Positions 11,698-22,987 of a DNA stretch of 64,000 nucleotides are shown piece by piece. The stretch is from Kalaharituber pfeilii. Lineage: Eukaryota > Ascomycota > Pezizomycetes > Pezizales > Pezizaceae. Position 1 is the stretch's first letter, and each line of letters begins with the position of its first letter. Below the pieces are notes generated by a model. That model saw only the letters and a list, made by a program, of their open reading frames with translations, was not told where the DNA came from and searched no databases. The DNA lies in NCBI GenBank assembly GCA_015179045.1, contig WHUZ01000027.1:558001-622000 (forward strand), written 5' to 3'. The translations under genes were made by a program, and so were the position numbers.

Positions 11698-12596
11698 TGC
11701 CCGGAGGCCCGGTGGCATTCGCCAGTTGGTTCAATAGTACGCTACTTCAGCACCGTTTTCATTTTCTTTGTTTTGAAGAGCACGGGAAGCATATGTTGCA
11801 GCGGAGGACTACGAAAGGCACTTATGACGCTCTTTACCACGATGTGGCGCTGAAAGGCACGATAAATGATTCTTCATTCAAAAGTGGTATTCAATATGCA
11901 AAATTCCCCATTTCTTTTTTTCTGTTTTTTTTTTTCTTTCTTTGTTTTTGATTCTAGGATGGCCAAAAAAGTTTGGTTTGGAAATTCTTTTTTTTTTTTT
12001 TTTTTCTGAGTTGGGAATATATGGAGTTGCAATCAAGAGCACCAATGTGCATAATTCTGGAAATATTACTTGGGTAGCTTTTTGTACGACACTGCGGTTT
12101 TGTGTTTCTCAAGCGGACATCTTTTAATCGTGTGATAACAAAAGAAAATCCCAAAATCTCCGAAAAAAAGTTCTTTCAAATAAGAGTTCTGCTGCTTCTG
12201 ACGGTATTTTTTTTATATTTGAATATTCCTATATACTAGAGTCCGTCCTTGCAACAGATACTTGGAGCGTGAGGTGTTTTTCCTGTGGTAGTTCAGTGCA
12301 GACGATCAGCGATAGTGTCCAGGTATTCGGGAGTAGGTTACTGACGTACTTTATATCGGTTTTGTGCCCAATCACGTCACATGCAACTACAAATCTATCC
12401 GCCATCCCCCCCTGTATAATATCTGTGGTGTGAACCCCTAGAACCCACGCTCGATATCACAGACAAGAAGCAAATGGAATCAAAAGAGTAATGAGCATAA
12501 ACAAACCCGCTTCCACCAGCGGTTTCTGTACCAACGGGACATTGGAACTTTAATCCCACTATGCAAGAGAACTCACGTGCTCATAATAGTACCGCC
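11698..12596. other. Intergenic region between convergent genes
   Basis: About 0.9 kb lies between the two stop codons and includes T-rich tracts at 11915-11950 and 11984-12005. No gene is seen. It should hold both 3' UTRs and polyadenylation signals. Confidence 0.5.
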
Positions 12597-14435
12597 CTAA
12601 CTTTGCGCGTCGCAGTCCACTGGCATCTCCGCCGGCCACTCCACCAGCCCCACTAGCCCCGCCATCGGCTTCCTCCACACTCCCGCCAAACTCTCTACCT
12701 CCTGCTGAACCCTATCCCTTGCCCACGCCTCTCCCCACCAAGCCGGCGCCTGCCCCGTCTCAGCGTACACTAGCAGCCCCCCACACAACAAATCCGGCCT
12801 CCTCAAGCTCCCCGCTGTGTCCCCGCGCCTCCACCGCATGTTATTGAGCGACATAACCATCGATACATAGCTCGCCCTGTACATTGCGTTCAAGTCCGCA
12901 GCGGTCACCGTCCCGCCCTGTGTATGCTTCTGGTGCATCAGCCTGTTCAGCTCGATGTCCTGCTGCGCCATCTCCCTTTGCAACCACGTCTTCGTCGCTT
13001 CCGCAGGGCAGTCCGCAAAAATGAGGGCCAACTCTACGGCAGCCAGCAAATAGTCTGCTCCGATAGTCCCGACCTGCGACTCCATTGCTTTCGTGTTGTA
13101 GCTTCGGAGGGCCTTCTGCGGGCGCGGGGCCCAGGTGGAACCGTTCTCGAGGTCCGCAGTAAGCTTCCACTGAGGTGGGAACGTGAGGTTCTTTTCTCGC
13201 TTTAAGGCGTGCGCGGCATCAAAGATGAGGGTGTTTGGAAGGAGACCTTTGTTTCGCGCTAGCACAGCCATGGCGAGGCATAGCCCTTCCCCCGAATACC
13301 CGTCCACCGTTACGGGCCGCGACAGCAGTAGGTTGATTGGCATGCTGGAGATGCCGCGCGAGACGCGGCGGCGGAAGCCCTGTGTGGAGCCCCACTGCAG
13401 CGACACGGTGGATCTGTCTGGCGCGAGGCCGTCGTTGTATATTGTCGAGCCGAGCGCAGCCGCATCTGCTAGATTCTTTGCAAGCACGAGCTCCGAGTCT
13501 GGCACCGCCTCTTTCTCTGTGACTTTGGCGAGAATCTCGGTTGCGTCCTGGGCGATCCCCGACGGCGGCCAGACTGTCCAGCCCCAATCGTCGGAGGGGA
13601 CACTCGTGGAGTGCAGGTCGGCGTCCGTACCTTTGCGATTCTGTGCAAGGTGTACACACAGCCGGGCCCATTGCGCTGCATCACCGCATAGCAGAGCCTT
13701 CTCGCGCGGGATGGCCGTCCGACTCGCGCCTGTCCACGCTAGCCACCTATTTACAATAAACCCCCTCCCACGCCAGGCTGGGACGGCATATCGCACAATC
13801 GTCATGCCTGTCGCGGACGACAGAACAAGGATGCCCAAAGCGTCGCCGTTGTTCCCGGCGAGAAACGAGAGCACGATGAGTATGAGGGAGATGCCGAGCA
13901 GGACCGAGATCCAGGTGTACCACCAGTGCTCGTAGAGCGCGAGGCGGAACCGGAACGTCCATGCTCGCGAGTCCTCGGCGATGGTGGCCATGGTTGCGAC
14001 GAGGGATTGGATAAGGGCGACGAAGACGGCGACGGCAATGCTGGTCCAGAGGAGTGCTTGCCGCGTGGTACTGTCGGTGGCGATGACCTCAGTTCCCGAG
14101 GCCCCGCGTGCGAGAATCGTTTTATCGGGAACCGGGTGCGAGCTAACGCATATCGCTAGCAGCCATGGTAGCGCAAAGGCGGCAGCTGGAGTACCCCGTC
14201 CTAATTTACAGACTGCGCGCATGGTCCTAGTGTGTATCCCCAGTTCAGTGACCTTGCCTGCAAGGAGAATTGCCCAGTAGTATGCCATACCTGCTGCGTA
14301 GTACAGTATCCTGTAGTGAACAGGGACGACTACGCCCAACTCTGATAAAACGTAGGTAGTTTTTCCCTTGTGTATTCGCTGCAAAGCTGACAGGGCGAAG
14401 TGCGAATAGGCAGCAAAGGCAAACCAAGCCTCCAC
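12597..14435 (-). CDS. Multi-pass membrane protein of unknown family
   Basis: A continuous frame of about 612 codons ends at 12597. Its first codon at 14435 is GTG, so the true start is unresolved: the first in-frame ATG is at 14288 (residue 50), or an upstream exon supplies the start. Hydrophobic segments lie at about residues 83-95, 123-147, 170-192 and 197-215, followed by a long GC-rich soluble domain. The soluble part carries GFRRRVSRGISSMP and LCLAMAVLARNKGLLP, conserved in the convergent paralog at 10.3-11.7 kb. No enzyme motif is recognised. The frame is intact, so this copy is the likely functional one of the pair. Function is unknown. Confidence 0.8.
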   Translation of the reverse strand: MEAWFAFAAYSHFALSALQRIHKGKTTYVLSELGVVVPVHYRILYYAAGMAYYWAILLAGKVTELGIHTRTMRAVCKLGRGTPAAAFALPWLLAICVSSHPVPDKTILARGASGTEVIATDSTTRQALLWTSIAVAVFVALIQSLVATMATIAEDSRAWTFRFRLALYEHWWYTWISVLLGISLILIVLSFLAGNNGDALGILVLSSATGMTIVRYAVPAWRGRGFIVNRWLAWTGASRTAIPREKALLCGDAAQWARLCVHLAQNRKGTDADLHSTSVPSDDWGWTVWPPSGIAQDATEILAKVTEKEAVPDSELVLAKNLADAAALGSTIYNDGLAPDRSTVSLQWGSTQGFRRRVSRGISSMPINLLLSRPVTVDGYSGEGLCLAMAVLARNKGLLPNTLIFDAAHALKREKNLTFPPQWKLTADLENGSTWAPRPQKALRSYNTKAMESQVGTIGADYLLAAVELALIFADCPAEATKTWLQREMAQQDIELNRLMHQKHTQGGTVTAADLNAMYRASYVSMVMSLNNMRWRRGDTAGSLRRPDLLCGGLLVYAETGQAPAWWGEAWARDRVQQEVESLAGVWRKPMAGLVGLVEWPAEMPVDCDAQS

Positions 14436-16490
14436 TTGATCAATAAATGCTGACGCGGAACACGCAAGGCGGTGGGAGGCTAGAACGTTGGGGCGACTCG
14501 GAGGATGACTTAATATATGAGGCGAGGAAAGCCTTACATTTATTCACGCGAATCATGTGCTTGCAGAGATACGCTACTTCATCGTCAGTGAATTCTGCTT
14601 GCTATCATAATAACAAAAACCCCTTTCGTGTGCATAAGAAATGAAACTCCTGATATCCAGCCCCACGATACAGTCGTAAGGCTACGGCATGCTAATGGGC
14701 GTCTTGCATAGCCCAATTACAGCGCTCGACGAGCACCTGCTGTCGGCGGCAGAAGCAAGAAACTATGGGCCAGTACGTCAACCCGCAATATGTCTGTCAT
14801 TTTTCTTTTTGCGCTTGGTATGAACTTCACGATTGATAAGAAATCCCTCAATTATCGTTGCAGCGGTGCGTCTAGACATGGGAATGCTAGTACTAGAGGT
14901 ACTCAACCTATGCCGCAGCAGGTAAACCGGTGAGTGCCCTGGCGCCCTTCGACATATCATATTCAGAGACTGGTGGCACAATATTAATGATTAGACCGCG
15001 CGCATTTCTGTCAGATCTGGGTTGGGAGCTGCGGCGATCTTCGGGAACTACCATCGGAATGTGACCATATGGGACGTCCAAACAGGGGCCCCGGATCCCC
15101 TTCCGCCAGGGATCCCGTCGCTAATGTGAATACATACGACTGTAGAACTTGGTGTAACAGACTCTCTTTACTCTATCTCTTCGCCCAAAATGATGGTAGA
15201 GACATGTTTAATAAAGCTGCTAGTATAATTCTACCCGATCCATCCATAGCTGCAGTATGATATGGCAATAAACATGGGTCGGCATGCGCCATGTGTATCA
15301 CTAGCTATAGGAAAAATGGGCATCGGTAAGCGGCAAGACAACCCATCCCAGGAGGTGTGGAGAAACAAAGTACATACTTCACATGTGCTGCGCTTACTGT
15401 GGCTTTTACTCATCTTAAACTGTTTCGTAGATCCTGAAGTACCTCCATGAAAAGTGGGATCTATTATAGACTCTCAACATCACAGAAAGTAAAAGGATTT
15501 TGCATTAGTGGATGTGCAAGCTATGCGAACCGTGATGCTGTCCTTTGCGAAACTCAAAGGGTGGTTTAAAAATGTGTGGCTTTAGAACCAGATTAGGTCC
15601 TGGGAAACAGCAAAGTGAAGAGTTGGGGAAAGTTATGCACTGGTGTTTTTTCAGGCAAATTAATGCCTGACGTTGCGAATAGTAATAGCGTTCATGAAAA
15701 CCTAGTTGACAGGGATCTGTAGGCGTAAAAAGGTTAATCAGGTCTCCCACTGAAATTTGACATACCCACGGACCCAAGGTGTAGTGGTTGCAATGTCAGC
15801 AAGATAGCCAAATTGACAGCACATGTATACTCGCATCGAAGCATTTTTTTCAACCAGTGCCGGACCATTGGTAAATAGTCCTACAATTCACATGATATGC
15901 AAGATGCACAAACGTTTGGCGTTCGCGTGGATGCCAAGCAGATGTCAGCTGCAAGAGCTGGTGTCCTGGAAAAACTTATCATAAAGCATTGTTTGTAAAA
16001 CTAATAATAAACGTATTCCGTTGATGCTTTCGAGGTTTGATTAATCTCAAGTGCCATTACAATATCAACCTTTCGGTAGCAACTTCCTATATACTTTGTG
16101 CTGAATTGTAGTTATTGCTACCTTGTTAGTTTTTCTTGGTGGCTGTGATTAGACCTATTATGTGTTATGGTTTCGGAAACAGGTACGAGAACAGGTCGAG
16201 CTGGGGCGCACGTGGTAGACATAGTGTATAATGGCGACCTGAATTTCCTGGGACATTGGGTAGCCGGAGCTCAGAAACCCAAAGGGCTGGGGAGGAGCTG
16301 ACAGGGTGGATCCCATGTGCGGAAAACGACTCCGCCAGCTCTACATGTTGATCGTGAGGCTGGGGAGGCCTATTTGGCCATGGTCTACAAACCTGGTCTG
16401 GTGACCCTGTGCTACAACGGGCATAGGGGAAATTCGATCAGTATGCAGTAACCGAGTGTGGACCCTAACAGACGAAAATACTCGGAGCGT
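14436..16490. other. Spacer, no gene recognised
   Basis: Several short frames occur, but none has a recognisable domain or supported splice structure. I see nothing else of note. Confidence 0.4.
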
Positions 16491-16503
16491 ATGCGGACTG
16501 CAG

Positions 16504-16689
16504 AATGCTGACTTTTTTTCTTTTTTTTTTTTTTAATATCATTAATCGCGTGCCGCCCTAAGGGCTATGGCGATGTTTAGCTACATATGTAATAACGGAA
16601 AGAAAAGAGTATAGTAGAGATCCCCGGGTCCTCCTGTGTGGTGGGGAAGTAACATTTACCGTAGAAAAAGAAAAGATGTTGCCCGTAGA
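16504..16689 (-). mobile_element. 5'-truncated family A LINE 3' end
   Basis: Minus-strand copy with poly(A) (poly(T) at 16511-16534), then the family A tail (ATCGCCATAGCCC, GGGCGGCACGCGATTAATG) and about 110 bp more of upstream LINE sequence. A perfect 13-bp target-site duplication, ATGCGGACTGCAG, lies at 16491-16503 and 16690-16702. Confidence 0.85.
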
Positions 16690-16702
16690 ATGCGGACTGC
16701 AG

Positions 16703-18880
16703 GAGGAAATCATGCGGTCCCCATCAAGGTTAGAGAGTGTCAAGCGCTGCTGGGAGATACCAGAAACGAGGTCACTGAGGCAGGCAGTTGGGGAGTAATG
16801 TATGTAAGCGGCAGGAGCTTAACGTGACATGTCTTCAACCTCGGCAATAGTCGCATGGCGACAAGACCCATATGGGAGCTGGATATCAATGAGAAAAGGG
16901 GAGGCGTGGAAAGCAGTTTATATCTATGCAGCTCACTTCATATGATGATGGGCTTGTGAAAAAGGACAGCGGTATTGTTGAACACCTCTTGATTAGCCTC
17001 TAGGCAGCACTACATCCCCATGACAGCCTCAAACGTGCACCAGTCATTACTGGTACAAATTACCTGCGCTCTGGGCTGCAAAAGTCTAGCACTAAACGTA
17101 ATGACCCAGGTTCTGCACCCTCTTTTCGGTCCAAAACTACCTAGTCTTGTGTTCAGACGATGCCACGTGCCACAACCAAAAGCATTTAGCTATCGATATG
17201 TCAGCGGTAGAAGACTAATTTGTCACAGGTCTCAGAGCGGGGGAGACATATGCAGAATGCATCCATATAGATCGCTGAAAAGCGATAGACAGGGTTGGGC
17301 GCGGAGTGTGCTTGCGCATGTCCTGACGGGCAAAAGGTCGGTGGAGACCTTGCCAGAACCAGATCAGCAAGCTGGGTGGTTGGGCAGGCGCACTACAGAC
17401 GAACCTTTATATGGATAGGGGACCGGCGTGTTTTATCCAATAAGAGAAAATATCCAACAGTCCCCACCGGCCCAATTGTCTTGGGCCGGCAAAGCTGATC
17501 CAATAAGACAAGTTGTTCAATATTTTAGGATCCATTTTGAGAAGTTCAACTGTATTACGAACGTAATGCTCAAACAGAAAGATGTTTGATGTAGGTATAC
17601 TTAAGGTTCGGAAAGGGATCAAGATAGGATGCTTTCATCATGTTACAGCAAACAGAGCTGCCATACCGGCTTAGCCTGGAGGTTAAGGTTCCTGCGCCAT
17701 GCGTTGAATTAAGGTGGTGTCGTTGTAGCTCAGCTGCAACTACCACAAAATCTGCGACACGCCTTCCTGCAGCTATATCTCGGCGCCCCGCAAGACATGA
17801 TCTGTCTCGAAAAAGTGCTGATCATGTCTTTTCTGGACATTGAGTGAAAAATCAAATCAACTTTAGGCATTCAGGGGATGTGTGTCCTGGAGCCCAAGCA
17901 TACGGAAGGAGCAATTATAAATTCCATTATAGTAATATATAACATATTCCGCGCCATTTTCAATCCGCGCTCGTTTGCCACCTTCTTGGCACCAGTTGTC
18001 AATGTCTCGGCCATCCGCAACCTGCATATGTCTTGCATACCTGTGTGCATTCTCAACGAAATTATGTCCCTCAAGATTTCTTACTGGTTGGAAATACTCT
18101 AAATACCTTTTCTGCATTGGATCAAACGCACAAATTTCAATTTATGCAATTGGCTAAAAACCAGGTAAGTTTCCAAAACATGCTGAGAGACGTCACTGAA
18201 TGCGAATAAATATCTCTGTAATAAGGTTCTGCCATGGTTACACCTAAACCACCTATAGCACGCCCAATGAAAGTAATCTTTCCTGATTAGATAGAAAAGA
18301 TAGTACTGTTTTTATGTTTACTGAAGGAAGCTATCAAGGTTCTTGTGGTCAACAACCTAAACTTTTGGCCAGAAAATTACATTTTAGGACTGTACCATGC
18401 AACACATCAATAATCTTGAACCAATCTGTCTAGTCAGCTCGGGAACTTTGTTAAGTAGTTCACGAACCGATTAGGTTCTGAAGGAACACCATCTAGCCAC
18501 GAGCATCTAGTCTGGTTTGGAAATGATGCACTTACTCGCTTATGGCCCAAGGTTATAGTGAGTTACAGTCTACCCTTGCTATGTTTGCGGAGGCCTTTAA
18601 TCAACACATTTTGATCCTAGACTTCAAACTCGATAAGAACACAGCAAAAATCGTAAAAATGTCAAACTGCATAAAGATATGAACAGAATTGAGTAAAGAA
18701 TTGATCTATGTTGCATTTTTAATTTTGCGAATTTCTTTAAAAACGTTATCGAAAGTTAAAGAAGAGCAAATTTTAGTGGAAGACCCCTAGCTGAGGTACA
18801 TGCTACTAGCACAAATCAGGTAAGATTATGTAAGAACATCTTGAAAGGGTTAACTCTAAAGGATATGTACTCTACTTTTA
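16703..18880. other. Spacer, no gene recognised
   Basis: Frames at 17020-17418 and 17863-18157 have no recognisable product. Two copies of ATCCAATAAGA lie 60 bp apart (17439 and 17499) next to GGCCGG-rich sequence, possibly a transposon-end relic. Confidence 0.35.
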
Positions 18881-18885
18881 TTCCA

Positions 18886-19256
18886 GCATAAATACCGGTA
18901 CACCAGGGGTTGTGGGCAGGGGTACTGGTCAGGGAACAATGCCTGTTTTTGAAATTTGAATTGAATATTCACAAAGTAAACACAGGAATCACTACAACTC
19001 CATTTGTGTATCCTCCCATGAGCAGCAATTTCGGCAGCCATACATATAGGCATGTTTTCTAGAAGATAAAGAAAAGTATCTGCACTCAGCGAGTCCCACT
19101 CCCTCACTACAGCTTTCTACAACACACAGACCAGCCCTGCCATGGCGAACAGCTGCATGCGGGGTTACGTGAAATAAAAAAAAAACAAAAAAAAAAACAC
19201 ACAGACCACTTCACTACCCCTCCCAACAACCCCTGGTGTTCCGGTATTTATGCTGG
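18886..19256. repeat. Inverted repeat, ~45-bp arms
   Basis: CCAGCATAAATACCGG, then ACACCAGGGGTTGT, near 18886-18931 recurs as its reverse complement at about 19211-19253. The arms are about 280 bp apart and could form a long hairpin. Similarity does not extend outward. The family B insert at 19134-19196 lies between the arms. Confidence 0.65.
19134..19196 (+). mobile_element. Family B micro-retroposon
   Basis: GCCCTGCCATGGCGAACAGC, GCGGGGTTACGTGAAAT and an impure poly(A) are flanked by a perfect 12-bp duplication ACACACAGACCA at 19122-19133 and 19197-19208. Confidence 0.9.
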
Positions 19257-19499
19257 TATACAAGTAATTACCACTTGCTTTTACATATTCCCAAAATTGT
19301 TTAGTTGCACAGATATATCCATTAGAGTATGCATTAAGAAGTCGCATACAGTGCTCGTAATAGTGAAACATACAAGCAGTACTTATAGAATGTAAAGCAG
19401 CGGGTACTGTACAGTACTTCATAAATGTTCACAGTTATATTGACAGTCCCCATGAGCATAATATTTTGCTGTACACCGAAATTGTTCAATAAAATGTAT

Positions 19500-19600
19500 G
19501 GTAGGAGGCAAGGGAGCGACGTGCAGGAGGCGTGGTATTCTGCACAGTAGAAGACGAGGAAGCGAAGTGCAAGATGTGTGTATTGTGCACAGTAGAGATC
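19500..19600. repeat. Two-copy ~46-bp tandem duplication
   Basis: On the minus strand, CTACTGTGCAC(A/G)ATAC followed by TGCACTTCGC/TGCACGTCGC occurs twice, about 46 bp apart. It is a short diverged tandem duplication of unknown origin. Confidence 0.5.
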
Positions 19601-20680
19601 GAGGACGGTATTCCATATGGTATAGGGAGGGGGACCAAAGAGCAAAAAAAAAAACAGAAGAACAAGGGCTATATTAGTAAGCGAACAGCAGTGTTACATA
19701 GTGGGCGCCCGCAACCATATACTGGATGACCTCTGCCAGTTCCCACACAAATCGCCCTTGCTATACCGGACGCCCTAACAATTCCGGACCCGACAGAAAT
19801 CTCCAGCCAAGTACTCCCCTGTCTCCATACAAATAATATATATTTGCTACACTGGATACACTAATACTAATATATCTTAGACTACTCCACTTCACACTTG
19901 GCTGCCATCACTGCTACTACCACTGCTGTCATCACCGCTGCTGCTACCGCTACTAGCATCACTTCCTGTAATGAAAACTGGGCACTTGGTTGCTTCTTTT
20001 TCCATGTACTATCATTTCCAAGATTAATTGCTGACCACTTATCACTGTGTTTCAAAATATCTGACAAGGTAGATACAGCTACTGGTTGGCCATAGATAAT
20101 AGGTTCGATATTTAGGATATCAAAGTTAAGTTAAAGTACAGTAATCTTACCATACCAAATTCACTTAATTTTTCTCTAGCATACTTTGGTCCTAGTCTAC
20201 GTTTACATATTTGGTGCTTCTTAAGCACACTCAAGACCCGACGTTTTTCCAGATTTTGTGAGTGATGCATATTGATGATCATCATCTATGAGATTACAAT
20301 AGTGCTATCAAGATCATCACTGTCCTCTTTCCCTTCCAGACCTGTATGCCGGGTTATGTGATCAAAAATAAAAATTCTCCTCCTGATTAGGACAGTTATT
20401 AGTATTGCCTTTATAACATTGATTTGAAACTTCTGCAGCGACGTGATACTGTGGCCAGAGGGCTGTCCTAGGGGGCAGTAACTGGCAAAGTACATCAACC
20501 TACACTTATTGTCCATGCCACATAGAGGTACTCAGTGGTACTTGTGCTGAGGTATCCTGTCTGTTCATCCACAGACCAATCTGCGCCAGAATTAGTCTGT
20601 TCTAGTCGATTCATGAACAATTTTTGAGTGGTTCTACGAGAACGTGTCCATTTTCAGGTATTTAGCGTTGTCACATATGT
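19601..20680. other. Spacer, no gene recognised
   Basis: It contains a GCT/ACT-rich triplet-like stretch near 19905-19965 and a possible family B-like tail at 20338-20375 (CTGTATGCCGGGTTATGTGA then A-rich). No gene is recognised. Confidence 0.35.
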
Positions 20681-20682
20681 TA

Positions 20683-22019
20683 CAGTCACTGAGCAAAAGT
20701 CTTGGTGAAACAGGTCAGTGCGCCCAGTTGCGACGCTGTCTGCATGAACAAAAATTGATATATCTCAACAACCATTGACCCGATCAATAAACAATTTAAA
20801 CCGATGATAGTGTACATGAAACTGAAGAAGATACAGCACAGGAATAGGCTATAGTACAAGAAGCTGAATTTAATATCGAGTGTACCATCCCTTTGCATCA
20901 ATTACCGCAGTCACCCGATCCGGCATGCTTTTCCACAGGCTCTCAAACAAGGACTCGGGTAGGCTGTCCCAGACTTTGGGAAGCACTTCTGCTAACTTAG
21001 CTCTAACAGTATCTGGGCCTCCGGGAGTGTTGCCAATGTTGGGGTACTTCTCATGAAGTTTCTTTTTTAGGACCACCCAAACATGCTCAATCAGGTTGAG
21101 GTCGGGTGAGTAGGGAGGGAGCAAATCAACAGGAATTTTACACCGCTTAAAAAAAGCCTGCATAATCTTTGCTTTATAGACTGGTGCATTATCTTGTTGA
21201 AACCTAGCACCACCAGTAGTATTGTTGACGTGCTCTACTACTGGTAGAATTAAGGGCTTCACAAGACGCCGGTATAAGACTGCATTGACAGACCGTACAA
21301 CTAAAGGTACAAATGTACCCTTAGTTTTACCGTAAAAGCAACCCCAGACCATAATAGAAACACCTTTGCCCTTCTTTTTTGGTGCGATGCAGTCGGCATT
21401 CCATTTTTCATGCGGAAATCGAAAGACCCATAATTGCCGAGGATTGTCGGATTTCTCCACACTACACTCATCACTCCAAATTGTTGTTTTGAAGTCTTCA
21501 ATAGTCCAAGCCTTGCGTTCTAGAGCCCATTAGAGTCTTGCGGAAGCTCGTTCTGGCATTAATTTTGGTCGATGCTTGGCTAGCCACTTCTTAAGGCCAT
21601 ATTCGCGTAAATACCGGTCCAGGGTCCACCCCAACACGTCAGGGCAGCATGCATCTCGCACTTCCTCATGTGAGGCTCCTTTATGCTTTCTAACATATCG
21701 CCAAATATGCCGCCTTTGTCTTCTGTTCAATTTCGAGGGTCTGCCGCTTCTGGGAAGGTTTTCATCTGACTGCCGAATTTCACGCCTAACAACAAAATTC
21801 TTGATAGTTGACCATGGGCGTCCGACTATGCTACTAATTGCAGCAATTTTATATTGTAAATAAAGAAGAGCAATTATCATACCCTTCTCTATGTTTGTCA
21901 TCTCTCGTCGGGTTCTTTTTGGTGGCATCGTGGTTGTTATGGTACAAAATATCAAGCGTGTCACATTATCAACACGTGACGCTCAGGCCCTTTTCACCAA
22001 GACTTTTGCTCAGTGACTG
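20683..22019 (-). mobile_element. Complete Tc1/mariner element with TA duplication
   Basis: Terminal inverted repeats of 28 bp (CAGTCACTGAGCAAAAGTCT and eight more bases) lie at 20683-20710 and 21992-22019 and are perfect. TA dinucleotides flank both ends (20681-20682 and 22020-22021), the standard Tc1/mariner target duplication. The 1,337-bp interior holds one transposase gene on the minus strand. Confidence 0.95.
20870..21928 (-). pseudogene. Tc1-type DD34E transposase with one stop
   Basis: Cut-and-paste transposase of the Tc1/mariner superfamily. The likely start is the ATG before PPKRTRREMTN, near 21928. An N-terminal helix-turn-helix region (IAAISSIVGRPWSTIKNFV, then a GRPSKL linker) is followed by the DDE domain: WSDEC (first Asp), FQQDNAPVYKAK (second Asp) and PPYSPDLNLIEHVW (Glu). 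There are 34 residues between the last two acidic residues, so it is DD34E. The frame is otherwise continuous to the C terminus but has a single TAA at about 21529-21531, before WALERKAWT. A C-to-T change of a CAA codon explains it, in keeping with repeat-induced point mutation, which favours CpA sites. The catalytic triad is intact. Confidence 0.93.
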
Positions 22020-22021
22020 TA

Positions 22022-22481
22022 GTTTTTCACCACATTAAATCTGTGGAGAAATTATGCGGAACCTTACACAGACTTGTTGAACACCATTGGCTCCATAGCA
22101 ACGGAAATGCCACGTGAGCGCACGTGAGTACCTTCCACAGACCCTATCCCACCGTCGAGTACACTGTCATCAAGTACATATGATGTTCCGAGAGTTTCTT
22201 GTTTGCATAACGTTAAGTATATCGTGATACCACCCCAAGGTCATCATGGTCAAATTGCATTTTTGCAGGCCTAAACATCTTTGTGTCGAAATAACATGCT
22301 TACTTGCCCCGTCAAGCCCTGACGAGCTGCCCCCAACGGGTAACAGGCCGCCTGAATCCCCACATATGTTATTATTGTACGTTGTAGTTCGCTGGTGTAG
22401 CAATTCGCTACCTGCAGTACTAGTATGTCACGGAAGCGCCCCAGGCTCGAGGCGAATTTCTCTATATTCCTTCAATCATAC
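22022..22481. other. Spacer, no gene recognised
   Basis: Frames at 22170-22403 (minus) and 22246-22497 (plus) are not recognisable. Nothing else is seen. Confidence 0.4.
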
Positions 22482-22487
22482 TACAGT

Positions 22488-22550
22488 CTTGCCATAGCCC
22501 GTTGGGCGGCCTGCGAGTAATGATAGAAAGAAAAAACAGAAAAACAAAAA
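22488..22550 (+). mobile_element. Family A micro-retroposon, aged
   Basis: CTTGCCATAGCCC, GGGCGGCCTGCGAGTAATGA and an interrupted A-rich tail. A 6-bp TACAGT occurs on both sides (22482-22487 and 22558-22563), too short to be decisive as a duplication. Confidence 0.5.
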
Positions 22551-22563
22551 TTGACAATACAGT

Positions 22564-22987
22564 AGCACAGGCACTCTATGGATTACCGCAGTGCTTGCGT
22601 TCCCATTCGATTGAGTCTCCAGATGCGGATCCACTCGTGCTGATAGTATTGACGGCGCTGGATCCGAAGCGCCGCTGCAAAGAGAAGGCGAAGTTTTTAC
22701 TCAATCATTCCGCTTCCATGAAATACCAGCACTGAGTCTGCCTTGCGACAAAAAAATTTGTTTTCAACTGGTTGGTTGGTCGGCGTATCAACATGGGACA
22801 ATAAGGCTTTGTGAGACGTTACACGTGCAACATGTACTTACCACAACGTTTATCATCTATTCAGTCACTCCCTTCAACTAAATCTCATCATGAGGTTTGC
22901 GGCGGATCTTCACAGAATATATCACCAACCTTCGAACAAACGTGATTTTCATCTTCATATCAGTTCAACTTCGAAAAAGTTTGCAAG
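22564..22987. other. Spacer and probable promoter of CFEM-like gene
   Basis: No gene is recognised. The last 150 bp are pyrimidine-rich and AT-rich, as expected upstream of the gene at 22988. Confidence 0.35.

Noticed and set aside
10327..11718. Long minus-strand frames of 179 and 268 codons
   Set aside because: They are shadows of the GC-rich plus-strand gene; the plus frames show homology to the paralog, the minus frames do not.
12924..13935. Plus-strand frames of 93 and 250 codons opposite the membrane-protein gene
   Set aside because: Antisense shadow of the homologous minus-strand frame in GC-rich DNA.
17726..17790. Possible tRNA (TGTAGCTCAGCTGC)
   Set aside because: Only the A-box-like word is present; no B-box or acceptor pairing follows.
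21576..21863. Plus-strand frame of 95 codons
   Set aside because: Shadow of the Tc1 transposase, which has clear catalytic motifs on the other strand.
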